A stretch of DNA of 15,838 nt from an uncultured Clostridium sp. (lineage in GTDB: Bacteria; Bacillota; Clostridia; Lachnospirales; Lachnospiraceae): positions 1 through 15,838 of the forward strand of contig UQXF01000081.1 in the NCBI GenBank assembly GCA_900544905.1. Direction: 5' to 3'. Both the position numbers and the translations under genes were made by a program. Positions within the stretch are counted from its first letter, which is position 1. Each line of letters begins with the position of its first letter. This document shows, piece by piece, positions 1 through 6,454 of this stretch. The notes under the pieces are model-generated. The model saw only the letters and a list, made by a program, of their open reading frames with translations. It was not told the DNA's origin and did no database searches.

Positions 1-46
1 TACACGCGTAAGATCGTCGGCAGCGTCAGATGTGTATAAGAGACAG
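1..46 (+). other. Residual Nextera read-1 adapter (library artefact)
   Basis: Bases 14-46 match the Nextera/Tn5 read-1 transposase adapter, ending in the 19-bp mosaic end TGTATAAGAGACAG. The preceding bases fit the tail of the P5 primer (TACAC, 1-5) and an 8-base index (GCGTAAGA, 6-13). This is not genomic DNA. It creates a false N-terminal extension, MCIRDR..., in frame with the first gene. Confidence 0.97.
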
Positions 47-56
47 GGAGGATACA

Positions 57-1013
57 ATGCCAGAGGTTTTAATTGATGTAAAAGGATTAGAAAAACAGTA
101 TATGAAGCAAAAGGCTGTGAGAGAAGCCTCCTTTCAGATTAGAGAGGGAATGATATGCGGTCTTATAGGTCCAAATGGTGCCGGTAAGACAACAATTATG
201 AAAATGTTAGGGGGACTGGTGCTTCCAACGAACGGCAGCATTTCCATCTATGGTGAGGATACGCAAAAGGGTCTTGCGAAGGCAAGAAGCCGTATGAGCT
301 TTATGATTGAGACGCCTTATGCAAAGGAGAAAATGACTGCAAAGGAAAACCTGGAAAAGCAGAGACTGCAAAAGGGGATTCCGGATAAGCACCGTGTGGA
401 TGAGGTGTTAGAAATTGTGGGACTTGCGGATACCGGTAAGAAATACGTAAAGAATTTTTCCCTTGGTATGCGCCAGCGTCTGGGAATTGCCAATGCACTG
501 CTTACAAAGCCGGAGATTATGGTGTTAGACGAGCCAGTAAATGGATTGGACCCAGAAGGGATTGTGGAAATCCGGGAGCTGCTGTTAAAGCTGAACAGGG
601 AGGAGCATATCACAATTATCATTTCCTCCCACATTTTAAGTGAGTTATCCCTGCTCTGTACGGATTATATCTTTATTCATCACGGAGAGCTGGTTCAGTC
701 TGTCTCTGCGGATGCACTGAAAAAGCTTTGCAGGGAGCATTATCATATCCACACAGATAAGGATGCTGTGGCGCTGGCTGTATTGCAGGAGAGGCTTGGC
801 GTGACGGAATATGATGTAGAAGAGGATGGAAGTATCCGCCTTTATGAGCATTTGGAGGATATCAGGGAGGTTTCCAAGGCGTTATATGAGGGTGGTGTGA
901 TTCCTCTTTCTCTTGGCATGAGGGAGGCAAATCTGGAGCAGTATTATATGGATATGGTAGGTGAGCAGAATGTGGAACATAATGAAAGCGCAAAATTATC
1001 AAACAAAGGGTGA
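57..1013 (+). CDS. ABC transporter ATP-binding protein, BcrA/LanF-like
   Basis: This 318-residue protein is the cytoplasmic ATPase that should power the two permeases encoded next to it. Visible motifs are Walker A GPNGAGKT (residues 38-45), signature FSLGMRQR (134-141), Walker B IMVLDE (154-159), D-loop GLD (163-165) and H-loop His192. The Q-loop position reads MIETPY with Glu85 in place of Gln. This 'E-loop' is known from LanF-type lantibiotic-immunity and BcrA-like ATPases. The start at 57 has GGGAGG (46-51) at good spacing; the in-frame ATG at 30 lies in adapter sequence. About 100 C-terminal residues after the ATPase core have no recognised motif, as is usual for BcrA-like proteins. The 3' end overlaps the next gene by 44 bases, indicating tight coupling. 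The natural promoter lies outside the insert. The substrate is unknown; a peptide antibiotic or other amphiphile is an inference from the family. Confidence 0.93.
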   Translation: MPEVLIDVKGLEKQYMKQKAVREASFQIREGMICGLIGPNGAGKTTIMKMLGGLVLPTNGSISIYGEDTQKGLAKARSRMSFMIETPYAKEKMTAKENLEKQRLQKGIPDKHRVDEVLEIVGLADTGKKYVKNFSLGMRQRLGIANALLTKPEIMVLDEPVNGLDPEGIVEIRELLLKLNREEHITIIISSHILSELSLLCTDYIFIHHGELVQSVSADALKKLCREHYHIHTDKDAVALAVLQERLGVTEYDVEEDGSIRLYEHLEDIREVSKALYEGGVIPLSLGMREANLEQYYMDMVGEQNVEHNESAKLSNKG

Positions 1014-1752
1014 CAATCTTGTCATTCTGGTATTGCTGGCTGGCTTTTTGCTGCCGACGGGGGCTGTTTTAATAGATTTTGATGTCAGTGAGTTGTCCGG
1101 CAGTCTTTTTATGGCACAGCTTGGCTCCGTGCTTCCCAGCTTTTTAGGGATGGTGCTGGTGATACTGGTTTCCAGAATCTGCGGCTGGGATGCCGGTGAC
1201 AAGACAATCAATTATGAAATTCTGGCGGGACATTCCAGAGCGGAGGTTTATTTTGGCAGAGTGATTATGAGTGTAATCTGGGGGCTAGGCAGTGGTATCG
1301 CCATGCTCGTGCTTCCGGTTTTGGGGATTACCTTGATAAATGGATGGGGCGATAGCATGAATCCGGGTAATGCGGCAGTGCATTGTGTGCTTTTTCTGTT
1401 TCCGCTGCTTCGGCTGATTTGCGAGTTTGCAATGCTGGCTTTTTTACTGAGGGATTGCTATAAGGCAATGCTTGCCGGCTGGGTATTCTTTGCTGTGTCC
1501 ATGATTGGAATTATGGTTTATGAAGAGCTTACGGACAGGGTATTAACGTTACAGCTGGTAATTACAAACATGAGACAGGTAATTGGTTTTGATAACTATA
1601 AGCTTGAATATATAGAGGGAGAAGATATCCCGGTATATATGACCGGAATGGATGCTCCCTTGGTGACAGGGACTATTCTGGTATCCCTGCTGGTGGGAGG
1701 AGCTTGTCTGGCTATTGGATATGCGGTGTTCAAGAAGCAGGATATGGATTGA
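970..1752 (+). CDS. ABC transporter permease subunit (first of two paralogues)
   Basis: This 260-residue membrane protein has about six predicted hydrophobic helices (near residues 17-36, 50-70, 98-120, 137-160, 166-184 and 232-253). That is the layout of ABC-2/BcrB/LanE-type permeases. I chose the ATG at 970 over GTG 961 because the resulting N-terminus, MWNIMKAQNYQ, aligns without gaps to MKQIMKAQLYQ of the next protein, and AGGTG (959-963) lies six bases upstream. The motif INYEILAGHSRAEVYFGR after the second helix recurs in the next gene as VNYELMSGHLRRELFFGR and is probably the coupling region facing the ATPase. The gene overlaps the ATPase gene and lies 34 bases ahead of its paralogue. 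The pair likely forms a heterodimeric channel. Confidence 0.87.
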   Translation: MWNIMKAQNYQTKGDNLVILVLLAGFLLPTGAVLIDFDVSELSGSLFMAQLGSVLPSFLGMVLVILVSRICGWDAGDKTINYEILAGHSRAEVYFGRVIMSVIWGLGSGIAMLVLPVLGITLINGWGDSMNPGNAAVHCVLFLFPLLRLICEFAMLAFLLRDCYKAMLAGWVFFAVSMIGIMVYEELTDRVLTLQLVITNMRQVIGFDNYKLEYIEGEDIPVYMTGMDAPLVTGTILVSLLVGGACLAIGYAVFKKQDMD

Positions 1753-1786
1753 GAGTGGAAAAGGAAGTAGCAAAGGAAGGTGCGGC

Positions 1787-2566
1787 ATGAAACAGATTAT
1801 GAAGGCACAGCTTTACCAGCTGAAAAGGAATAAATTAATTTATGTGATATTTGCAGGTTTGGTGTTTATGCAGTGCACAACACTGGTGGGAGAAATAGGC
1901 TTTTCTTCTAAGACGGTTACAGCCGGATGCTATGTGGCGGAAAATGGAGGGTACGTGATGTCGGTTGCTCTTATTTTTGCACTGGCGGTCACCGGGAGCA
2001 TCTGCGGAGAGGATTTTATAGATAAGACGGTTAATTATGAACTGATGAGCGGGCATCTGCGAAGGGAGCTCTTTTTTGGCAGGGCAGTGTTAAGCCTGTT
2101 GATTGGAACAGCCGGGGCCATGGTATTAAATATAGTGCCAATTGCCGCTGCCTGCATAATGAATGGATGGGGAGTTGAGGTGAGCGCCTGGAATGTATTT
2201 CTTCGCTATATACTGTCTGTTTTGCCGGTCTTAAGGCTGATTTGCGAGTTTGTGTTTATAAGCTATATTATAAAAAATTCCTATATTGTAATGGCTTTGG
2301 GATTTGTTGTTTCCATGGCAGGAGATGCATGGAGTGAGCTGTTTGGGGCGGGGAATTTAATCTTTCTGGGAACCGGAAATCTACATATGCTGTTTGATTT
2401 TACGTCCTGGAGTACCTATACACTGGCAGGAGAAAAGGAAATTATGGTATATGATGCGGCACTTCCAGCAGGAGCTGTGGCAGGCACGGTTCTGGCTTCG
2501 GTTCTGATTGGAGGTCTGTTTTTAATACTTGGATACCTGTATTTTGAAAAGGATGATTTGAATTAG
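1787..2566 (+). CDS. ABC transporter permease subunit (second paralogue)
   Basis: This 259-residue protein is a paralogue of the preceding permease. They share MKxIMKAQxYQ at the N-terminus, NYExxxGHxRxExxFGR after helix 2, a central NGWG and LRLICEF in the fourth helix. Both end in a charged tail (FEKDDLN here, FKKQDMD there). About six membrane helices are visible. The start at 1787 has GGAAGG (1775-1780) six bases upstream; the longer frame from 1715 would overlap the previous gene and lacks that site. Two similar permeases with one ATPase match the LanE/LanG architecture of LanFEG exporters, but no lantibiotic biosynthesis gene is visible. A bacitracin-type or other resistance exporter is equally possible. 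Confidence 0.87.
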   Translation: MKQIMKAQLYQLKRNKLIYVIFAGLVFMQCTTLVGEIGFSSKTVTAGCYVAENGGYVMSVALIFALAVTGSICGEDFIDKTVNYELMSGHLRRELFFGRAVLSLLIGTAGAMVLNIVPIAAACIMNGWGVEVSAWNVFLRYILSVLPVLRLICEFVFISYIIKNSYIVMALGFVVSMAGDAWSELFGAGNLIFLGTGNLHMLFDFTSWSTYTLAGEKEIMVYDAALPAGAVAGTVLASVLIGGLFLILGYLYFEKDDLN

Positions 2567-2577
2567 GGAGGTGTACT

Positions 2578-4218
2578 ATGCTATATGAGGATTTGGCATT
2601 TATAATATTAGAGCTTGTGTTTGTGGCTGGGCTTTATATACTTGCCGGCTATGCCGCAAAAGCGCTGAGCCCGAAATGGAGGCTTTGTTATGCAGTCCCT
2701 CTGATTGTATGCCTTTTTGCAATTGCAGGCTTCGGATTTGAAAAATCCATGCTGCCAGCATATCTTGGGACACTAGTGCTGCTTTCCGGCTTTGTAAAGG
2801 ATTCCGTAAAAATCAGGAAAACCGTATGTGGGATTTGCGGAGCAGCACTCCTGCTTACAGCTGTTATCTGTAATGTATATAAGGGTTACCGGGCACCGGA
2901 TTATGTGCAGGATTTCAAAAATGGCTTTGCAGAAATGAAGACTCACTATGCATTGACAGAGCAGAAAGGAATTGACTGGGATGCACTCTATGAAACCTAT
3001 CTGCCACAGTTTGAAGAGGCAGATAAAAACCATGATGCGGTTGCAGACTGCCTGGCATGGAATGCCTTTGCCATGGAGTTTCATGACGGACATGTGGCAT
3101 ATAGTCCCCATGATGAGAATGTGGCAAAACAGGCATCTGAGCAGATTTGTGGGAATGATTATGGCTTATCCTTGATGACCCTTGCAAATGGGCAGACAGT
3201 AGCAGTGAATGTGGAAGCGGGCAGTGCCATATCGGAGGCTGGAATCCATAACGGAACGGTGATTACTGCGTGGGATGGAATGCCAATTGAGGAGGCGGCT
3301 TTACAGGCGAAGGAAACAGCCGCAAAGCTTCAAACTTATGCGAGTAAGGAAAATGAAGCATTTTACAGTCCCCTTGCGATTGCCGGGATGGGGGGTGACC
3401 GTGTTGCCATTTGCTATGTGGATGACAGTGGGGCGGAGCAGAGCATTACGGTAGATAAGTTTGGGGCTTATGCCGACCGTTGGGAAAAAACCATGGAGAT
3501 ATTGAACAGGGGTGTGGAAATTTCCAATCTTGAGTGGGAAAATATAGATGATAAGACAGCATTGATGCGTATGCGGTTCATGAGCTATGATGCGAAGGAA
3601 AATTTTAATGAGATGGAAGAAGAGATGCGTGAAAAGCTTCTTGCGTTAAAGGAGATGGGAGTTACAAATCTTATTTTTGATTTGCGAAGCAACGGTGGAG
3701 GCTCCGGTTCTTATGTGGAGCATATTGTTAAGCTGATTGCTCCGGAGGGAGAGCATGTATATGCCTGTGACGGAGTGTTTGATGTGGAGAGTTTACAATA
3801 CAAAAAGGGCGCCGAAGCGGGCACCTGGGAGGTGAGAGAATGTGAGACCTATCAGGGAGAAGACCTGTGGGCACATGGAAACATCATTATCCTGGTAAAT
3901 GCACAAACGGTCAGTGCGGGAGACCATTTTACCCAGCTTGCCAGTGCATTTCCAAATGTAACAGTAATGGGCTTAACCCATTCTAACTGCTCTGCCCAGG
4001 GAATCAGCAGTGTCCAGTTTGATTATGGATATTTATCCTATTCTGCAGTGCTGCTGCTTAAGGAGGACGGTACGGTATTTGTGGATACGGATGATAGCAG
4101 GGAAGCCACGGTTCCTCTGGATATACAGATTCCATTTGATGAAACAGCGGTAAAGATGATGTTTGAGGACGATGAGGACTATGTGCTCTGGTATGCCATG
4201 GAATATCTCGGACGGTAA
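2578..4218 (+). CDS. Membrane-anchored S41-family (C-terminal processing/tricorn-like) peptidase or homologue
   Basis: This 546-residue protein has about four N-terminal membrane helices (residues roughly 6-27, 36-54, 59-73 and 83-100), then a soluble part that is probably outside the cell. The soluble part holds an S41 N-terminal helical region with FHDGHV (His172 in the DGH motif), a PDZ-like stretch (about 195-260) and an S41 core. The core shows LIFDLRSNGGG (Arg370, Gly373-375) and NAQTVSAGDHF, where Ser446 is the expected nucleophile. The usual GKG lysine of Ctp/Tsp enzymes is absent: the equivalent stretch reads GLTHSNCSAQG. The protein may therefore use a tricorn-type Ser/His mechanism or be inactive. 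GGGAGG (2566-2571) overlaps the permease stop and leaves six bases to ATG, so it is the last gene of the transporter operon. The link suggests processing, sensing or binding of the transported compound; that is inference. Confidence 0.85.
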   Translation: MLYEDLAFIILELVFVAGLYILAGYAAKALSPKWRLCYAVPLIVCLFAIAGFGFEKSMLPAYLGTLVLLSGFVKDSVKIRKTVCGICGAALLLTAVICNVYKGYRAPDYVQDFKNGFAEMKTHYALTEQKGIDWDALYETYLPQFEEADKNHDAVADCLAWNAFAMEFHDGHVAYSPHDENVAKQASEQICGNDYGLSLMTLANGQTVAVNVEAGSAISEAGIHNGTVITAWDGMPIEEAALQAKETAAKLQTYASKENEAFYSPLAIAGMGGDRVAICYVDDSGAEQSITVDKFGAYADRWEKTMEILNRGVEISNLEWENIDDKTALMRMRFMSYDAKENFNEMEEEMREKLLALKEMGVTNLIFDLRSNGGGSGSYVEHIVKLIAPEGEHVYACDGVFDVESLQYKKGAEAGTWEVRECETYQGEDLWAHGNIIILVNAQTVSAGDHFTQLASAFPNVTVMGLTHSNCSAQGISSVQFDYGYLSYSAVLLLKEDGTVFVDTDDSREATVPLDIQIPFDETAVKMMFEDDEDYVLWYAMEYLGR

Positions 4219-4233
4219 AATTCAGATATTTGG

Positions 4234-4303
4234 AAAAAGAGAACATCCCCAGTGGAAAATCAAAATTGGTAAAATTATTGATTCGCATGGGGATGCTCTT
4301 TTT
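4234..4303. terminator. Two-way rho-independent terminator between convergent genes
   Basis: The left arm AAAAAGAGAACATCCCC (4234-4250) pairs with the right arm GGGGATGCTCTTTTT (4289-4303) over 15 bp, with a two-base bulge and a 38-base loop. The A/T ends give a T-run on the 3' side in both directions: CTCTTTTT on the plus strand, and its mirror after the stem on the minus strand. It can end both the transporter operon and the facing ligase gene. The loop is long for a terminator. A smaller GCAT-GGGG-ATGC hairpin (4285-4296) also sits before the plus-strand T-run. Confidence 0.8.
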
Positions 4304-4324
4304 AGATTTGTTTCCGTGTCGTTT

Positions 4325-5647
4325 CTATTTTGTAAACTGGCTCTCCTCAAACAGGGACCGCTTGTCAATAACCCGGACAGCCTTGCCCTCGCTTCTCGGA
4401 ATAGTCTTAGGAGCCACCAGATGAACCTCTACAACAATACCCAGCATAGATTTTAATGCAGACACAAGCTTCTTTTCTCTGGCAGCCTTATCTGCGTCAT
4501 CTGCCGGTGGATTGTCTGGCAGCCATTCGATATCACAGGCAATGGTGTCGTTGTTGCCGACACGGTCAACAGTCAGCTGGTAATTTGCCTCATATCCTTT
4601 GTTCAACAAAACAGTCTCGATTTGGGAAGGAAATACATTTACGCCCTTTACAACCATCATGTCGTCACTGCGTCCAAGAGGTTTGCTCATGCGGATATGG
4701 GTGCGCCCGCAGGAACATTTTTCCCGGGACAGCACACAGATATCACGGGTGCGGTAGCGAAGAAGTGGAAATCCTTTCTTGGTAATGCAGGAGAATACCA
4801 ATTCACCCTTTTCACCCTCCGGCAAGACTTCACCAGTTTTCGGATTAATAATTTCCGCAATGAAATGGTCCTCGTTGATGTGCATACCCCTCTGTTCTTC
4901 ACACTCAAAGGATACGCCGGGACCGGTAATCTCTGTCAATCCATAAATATCGTAAGCCTTGATGCCTAAAGACTGTTCAATGTTGTGGCGCATTTCCTCT
5001 GTCCATGCTTCTGCACCAAAAATACCGGCTTTCAGCTTAATCTGGTCCTTCACACCCCTCTCGGCAATACTTTCACCGAGATAAGCCGCATAGGATGGTG
5101 TACAGCAGAGTATAGTAGAACCCAGGTCTGTCATGAACTGAATCTGGCGCTCCGTGTTACCGGAGGACATTGGAAGGGTGAGACATCCAACCTTATGGGA
5201 ACCGCCGTTTAATCCGGGACCGCCGGTAAAGAGTCCATAGCCATAGCTGACATGCACTACATCATCCTTTGTTCCGCCTGCAGCAACAATTGCACGGGCA
5301 CAGCAGGTATCCCAGATGTCCAAATCCTCCTGGGTATAAAAGGCAACTACCCTGCGTCCGGTTGTTCCACTGGTTGACTGAATGCGGACACATTCAGAGA
5401 GTGGCACACCTACAAGACCATATGGATACTGGTCGCGTAAGTCATCCTTGTTGATAAATGGAAGCTTATGTAAGTCCTCAATTCCGTGAATATCATCAGG
5501 TGTAACACCTGCTTCATCCATTTTGTCATGGTAAAACTTCACATTTTTGTAAACATGCTTTACCTGTTCCACCAGCCGCTCACTTTGGAGCTTCTTAATG
5601 TCTTCTACTGGCATTGTTTCAATCTCTGGATTAAAATAATTCCCCAT
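4325..5647 (-). CDS. paaK: Phenylacetate--CoA ligase family protein (adenylate-forming)
   Basis: This 440-residue cytoplasmic acyl-CoA synthetase activates an aryl acid such as phenylacetate with ATP and CoA. The adenylate-forming motifs are in order: STSGTTGR (91-98, the phosphate loop), YGLTE (235-239), RYRTRD (298-303), and the cysteine-rich CSCGRT shortly after, typical of PaaK proteins. The length matches the family norm of about 430-440. The start has GAGGAG (5655-5660, minus strand) seven bases upstream and a good promoter further up. No other phenylacetate-catabolism gene (paaABCDE and so on) is nearby. In anaerobic Clostridia, PaaK homologues are often tied to indolepyruvate or aryl-ketoacid oxidation or act alone, so the true substrate is uncertain. 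The family call is firm; the exact acid is not. Confidence 0.93.
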   Translation of the reverse strand: MGNYFNPEIETMPVEDIKKLQSERLVEQVKHVYKNVKFYHDKMDEAGVTPDDIHGIEDLHKLPFINKDDLRDQYPYGLVGVPLSECVRIQSTSGTTGRRVVAFYTQEDLDIWDTCCARAIVAAGGTKDDVVHVSYGYGLFTGGPGLNGGSHKVGCLTLPMSSGNTERQIQFMTDLGSTILCCTPSYAAYLGESIAERGVKDQIKLKAGIFGAEAWTEEMRHNIEQSLGIKAYDIYGLTEITGPGVSFECEEQRGMHINEDHFIAEIINPKTGEVLPEGEKGELVFSCITKKGFPLLRYRTRDICVLSREKCSCGRTHIRMSKPLGRSDDMMVVKGVNVFPSQIETVLLNKGYEANYQLTVDRVGNNDTIACDIEWLPDNPPADDADKAAREKKLVSALKSMLGIVVEVHLVAPKTIPRSEGKAVRVIDKRSLFEESQFTK

Positions 5648-5708
5648 CTTTTTTCTCCTCTGTCCATATTTTTATAAATGATAAGCCCAATAATTATAGA
5701 CTTTTTTT

Positions 5709-5737
5709 ATTATAGCATTTACAGTTCGTTATCTCAA
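5709..5737 (-). promoter_or_regulatory. Promoter of the paaK-like ligase gene
   Basis: Read on the minus strand, TTGAGA (5737-5732; five of six against TTGACA) is followed by a 17-base spacer and a perfect TATAAT (5714-5709). Transcription would start near 5702, giving a leader of about 55 bases before the ATG at 5647. Spacing and match make this one of the strongest promoter candidates in the window. Confidence 0.75.
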
Positions 5738-5786
5738 CTAAAAATAATGTATTGGAAGAAATAAAGCGTTTGAATCTGGAGTAACA

Positions 5787-5805
5787 CTTATTGTTAAACA
5801 ATAAG
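5787..5805. promoter_or_regulatory. Perfect 19-bp palindrome, probable operator
   Basis: CTTATTGTTAAACAATAAG is a perfect palindrome (nine-base arms around a central A) in the divergent region between the ligase and the degenerate response regulator. It is centred about 54 bases upstream of the likely start of the rightward transcript and about 94 bases upstream of the leftward one. It has no T-run after it and lies in no gene, so an operator for a dimeric regulator is more likely than a terminator. The binding protein is unknown. Confidence 0.6.
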
Positions 5806-5814
5806 CATAAGATA

Positions 5815-5843
5815 TTTAAAAATTATAAATGTTATTGTATAAT
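5815..5843 (+). promoter_or_regulatory. Possible promoter of the degenerate response regulator gene
   Basis: TATAAT (5838-5843) lies 45 bases before the ATG, with a weak -35, TTTAAA (5815-5820), at a 17-base spacing. The whole region is very AT-rich, so a chance match to the -10 is possible. The weak -35 fits a promoter needing an activator, perhaps at the palindrome just upstream. Confidence 0.45.
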
Positions 5844-5888
5844 AAAAAATATGAATTTATAAATCAATATAAAGTGTGGTGATACGAG

Positions 5889-6362
5889 ATGAGTAAAAAG
5901 GTTTTAATTGTAGAAAATAATGTGGAACAGCTGCACTGGTTAGAGGAGCTGGTAAAGGCGATTGATAAAGATGTATGGGTCTGTGCAGTGACAAATGCGG
6001 ACGCAGCGTCAGACATATTATCAAATCAGGTGATAGATGTGTTTTTGTGCAATGTCACTTTAGATTCCGGGAATGCAGAGGATGTTTCCGGTATGGATTT
6101 GGTGGGTGAAATCCGTAAAATAGAGAAATATTTATTTACACCGGTAATATTTATAACGGAGAGAATGGATTTTGAGGAAGAGGCTTACAGGGATTTGCAT
6201 TGCTATGGTTATATTGGAAAGCCCTTTAACACAGAAGAGATTACGCAGACGGTAAAGAAGGCATTGAAGTATACCACACAAAGGGATGTAAAGGAATATG
6301 TATATTTCCAGAAAGATGGTCTCGTATATCCGGTAAAATGCAAGGACATTCCAATACAATGA
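5889..6362 (+). CDS. Degenerate LytTR-type response regulator: receiver domain with truncated DNA-binding domain
   Basis: The 157 residues form a receiver domain (about 3-127) followed by only the first 20 or so residues of a LytTR DNA-binding domain (YVYFQKDGLVYPVKCKDI). The receiver is atypical. The phosphoacceptor position in FLCNVTL is Asn55 instead of Asp, and the N-terminal acidic pair reads Glu9-Asn10. Thr90 and Lys111 (GKPF) are kept. The protein is thus probably not phosphorylated in the usual way and cannot bind DNA through a full LytTR domain. A GGTGAT-like site is upstream but weak. No kinase gene is adjacent. It may be a decaying gene or a stand-alone pseudo-receiver that binds a partner. 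The reading frame of the receiver itself is intact. Confidence 0.75.
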   Translation: MSKKVLIVENNVEQLHWLEELVKAIDKDVWVCAVTNADAASDILSNQVIDVFLCNVTLDSGNAEDVSGMDLVGEIRKIEKYLFTPVIFITERMDFEEEAYRDLHCYGYIGKPFNTEEITQTVKKALKYTTQRDVKEYVYFQKDGLVYPVKCKDIPIQ

Positions 6363-6411
6363 AAATACTGTAGTTAACAGGCATTATATTTGGAAATAAA
6401 AATAGAAATGT
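6360..6411 (+). pseudogene. Out-of-frame LytTR domain remnant
   Basis: Reading one base later from within the codon after Asp153-Ile154 gives QYNENTVVNRHYIWK and then TAA near 6410. Together with the preceding residues this makes KDIQYNENTVV, which fits the DIxYxE segment that starts the LytTR fold. A one-base insertion near 6349-6352 would explain the premature stop in the upstream frame. Even after repair only about 36 of the usual 95-100 LytTR residues are present, so the rest was lost. The remnant runs up to the promoter of the next gene. Confidence 0.5.
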
Positions 6412-6419
6412 GTTATACT
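6390..6419 (+). promoter_or_regulatory. Extended -10 promoter of the MATE gene
   Basis: TGTTATACT (6411-6419) is a TGn-extended -10 box with TATACT (6414-6419). A partial -35, TTGGAA (6390-6395), lies 18 bases upstream. Transcription would begin near 6426, about 29 bases before the MATE start. It resembles the hydF promoter, which also reads GAAATGTGTTA around its -10. Confidence 0.6.
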
Positions 6420-6454
6420 GAATCGGTACTTTAAAGGAAAGAGGAAAGTGTAAC

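Noticed and set aside
30..56. Earlier in-frame start for the ABC ATPase (MCIRDRED...)
   Set aside because: The bases 30-46 belong to the Nextera adapter, and the ATG at 57 has a good Shine-Dalgarno site.
961..969. GTG start for the first permease
   Set aside because: Alignment with the paralogue and spacing to AGGTG favour ATG at 970.
57..4218. Lantibiotic biosynthesis cluster
   Set aside because: The exporter resembles LanFEG, but no precursor peptide, LanB/C/M or leader-peptidase exporter gene is visible, so only an immunity-like transporter is called.
4163..4456. Small plus-strand reading frames across the ligase gene and the 4219-4324 gap
   Set aside because: They overlap the S41 gene end, a terminator and the opposite strand of paaK, and have no ribosome binding site or family motif.
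5787..5805. Terminator for the region upstream of the response regulator
   Set aside because: The arms are AT-rich, almost no loop remains, and no T-run follows in either direction; no gene ends there.
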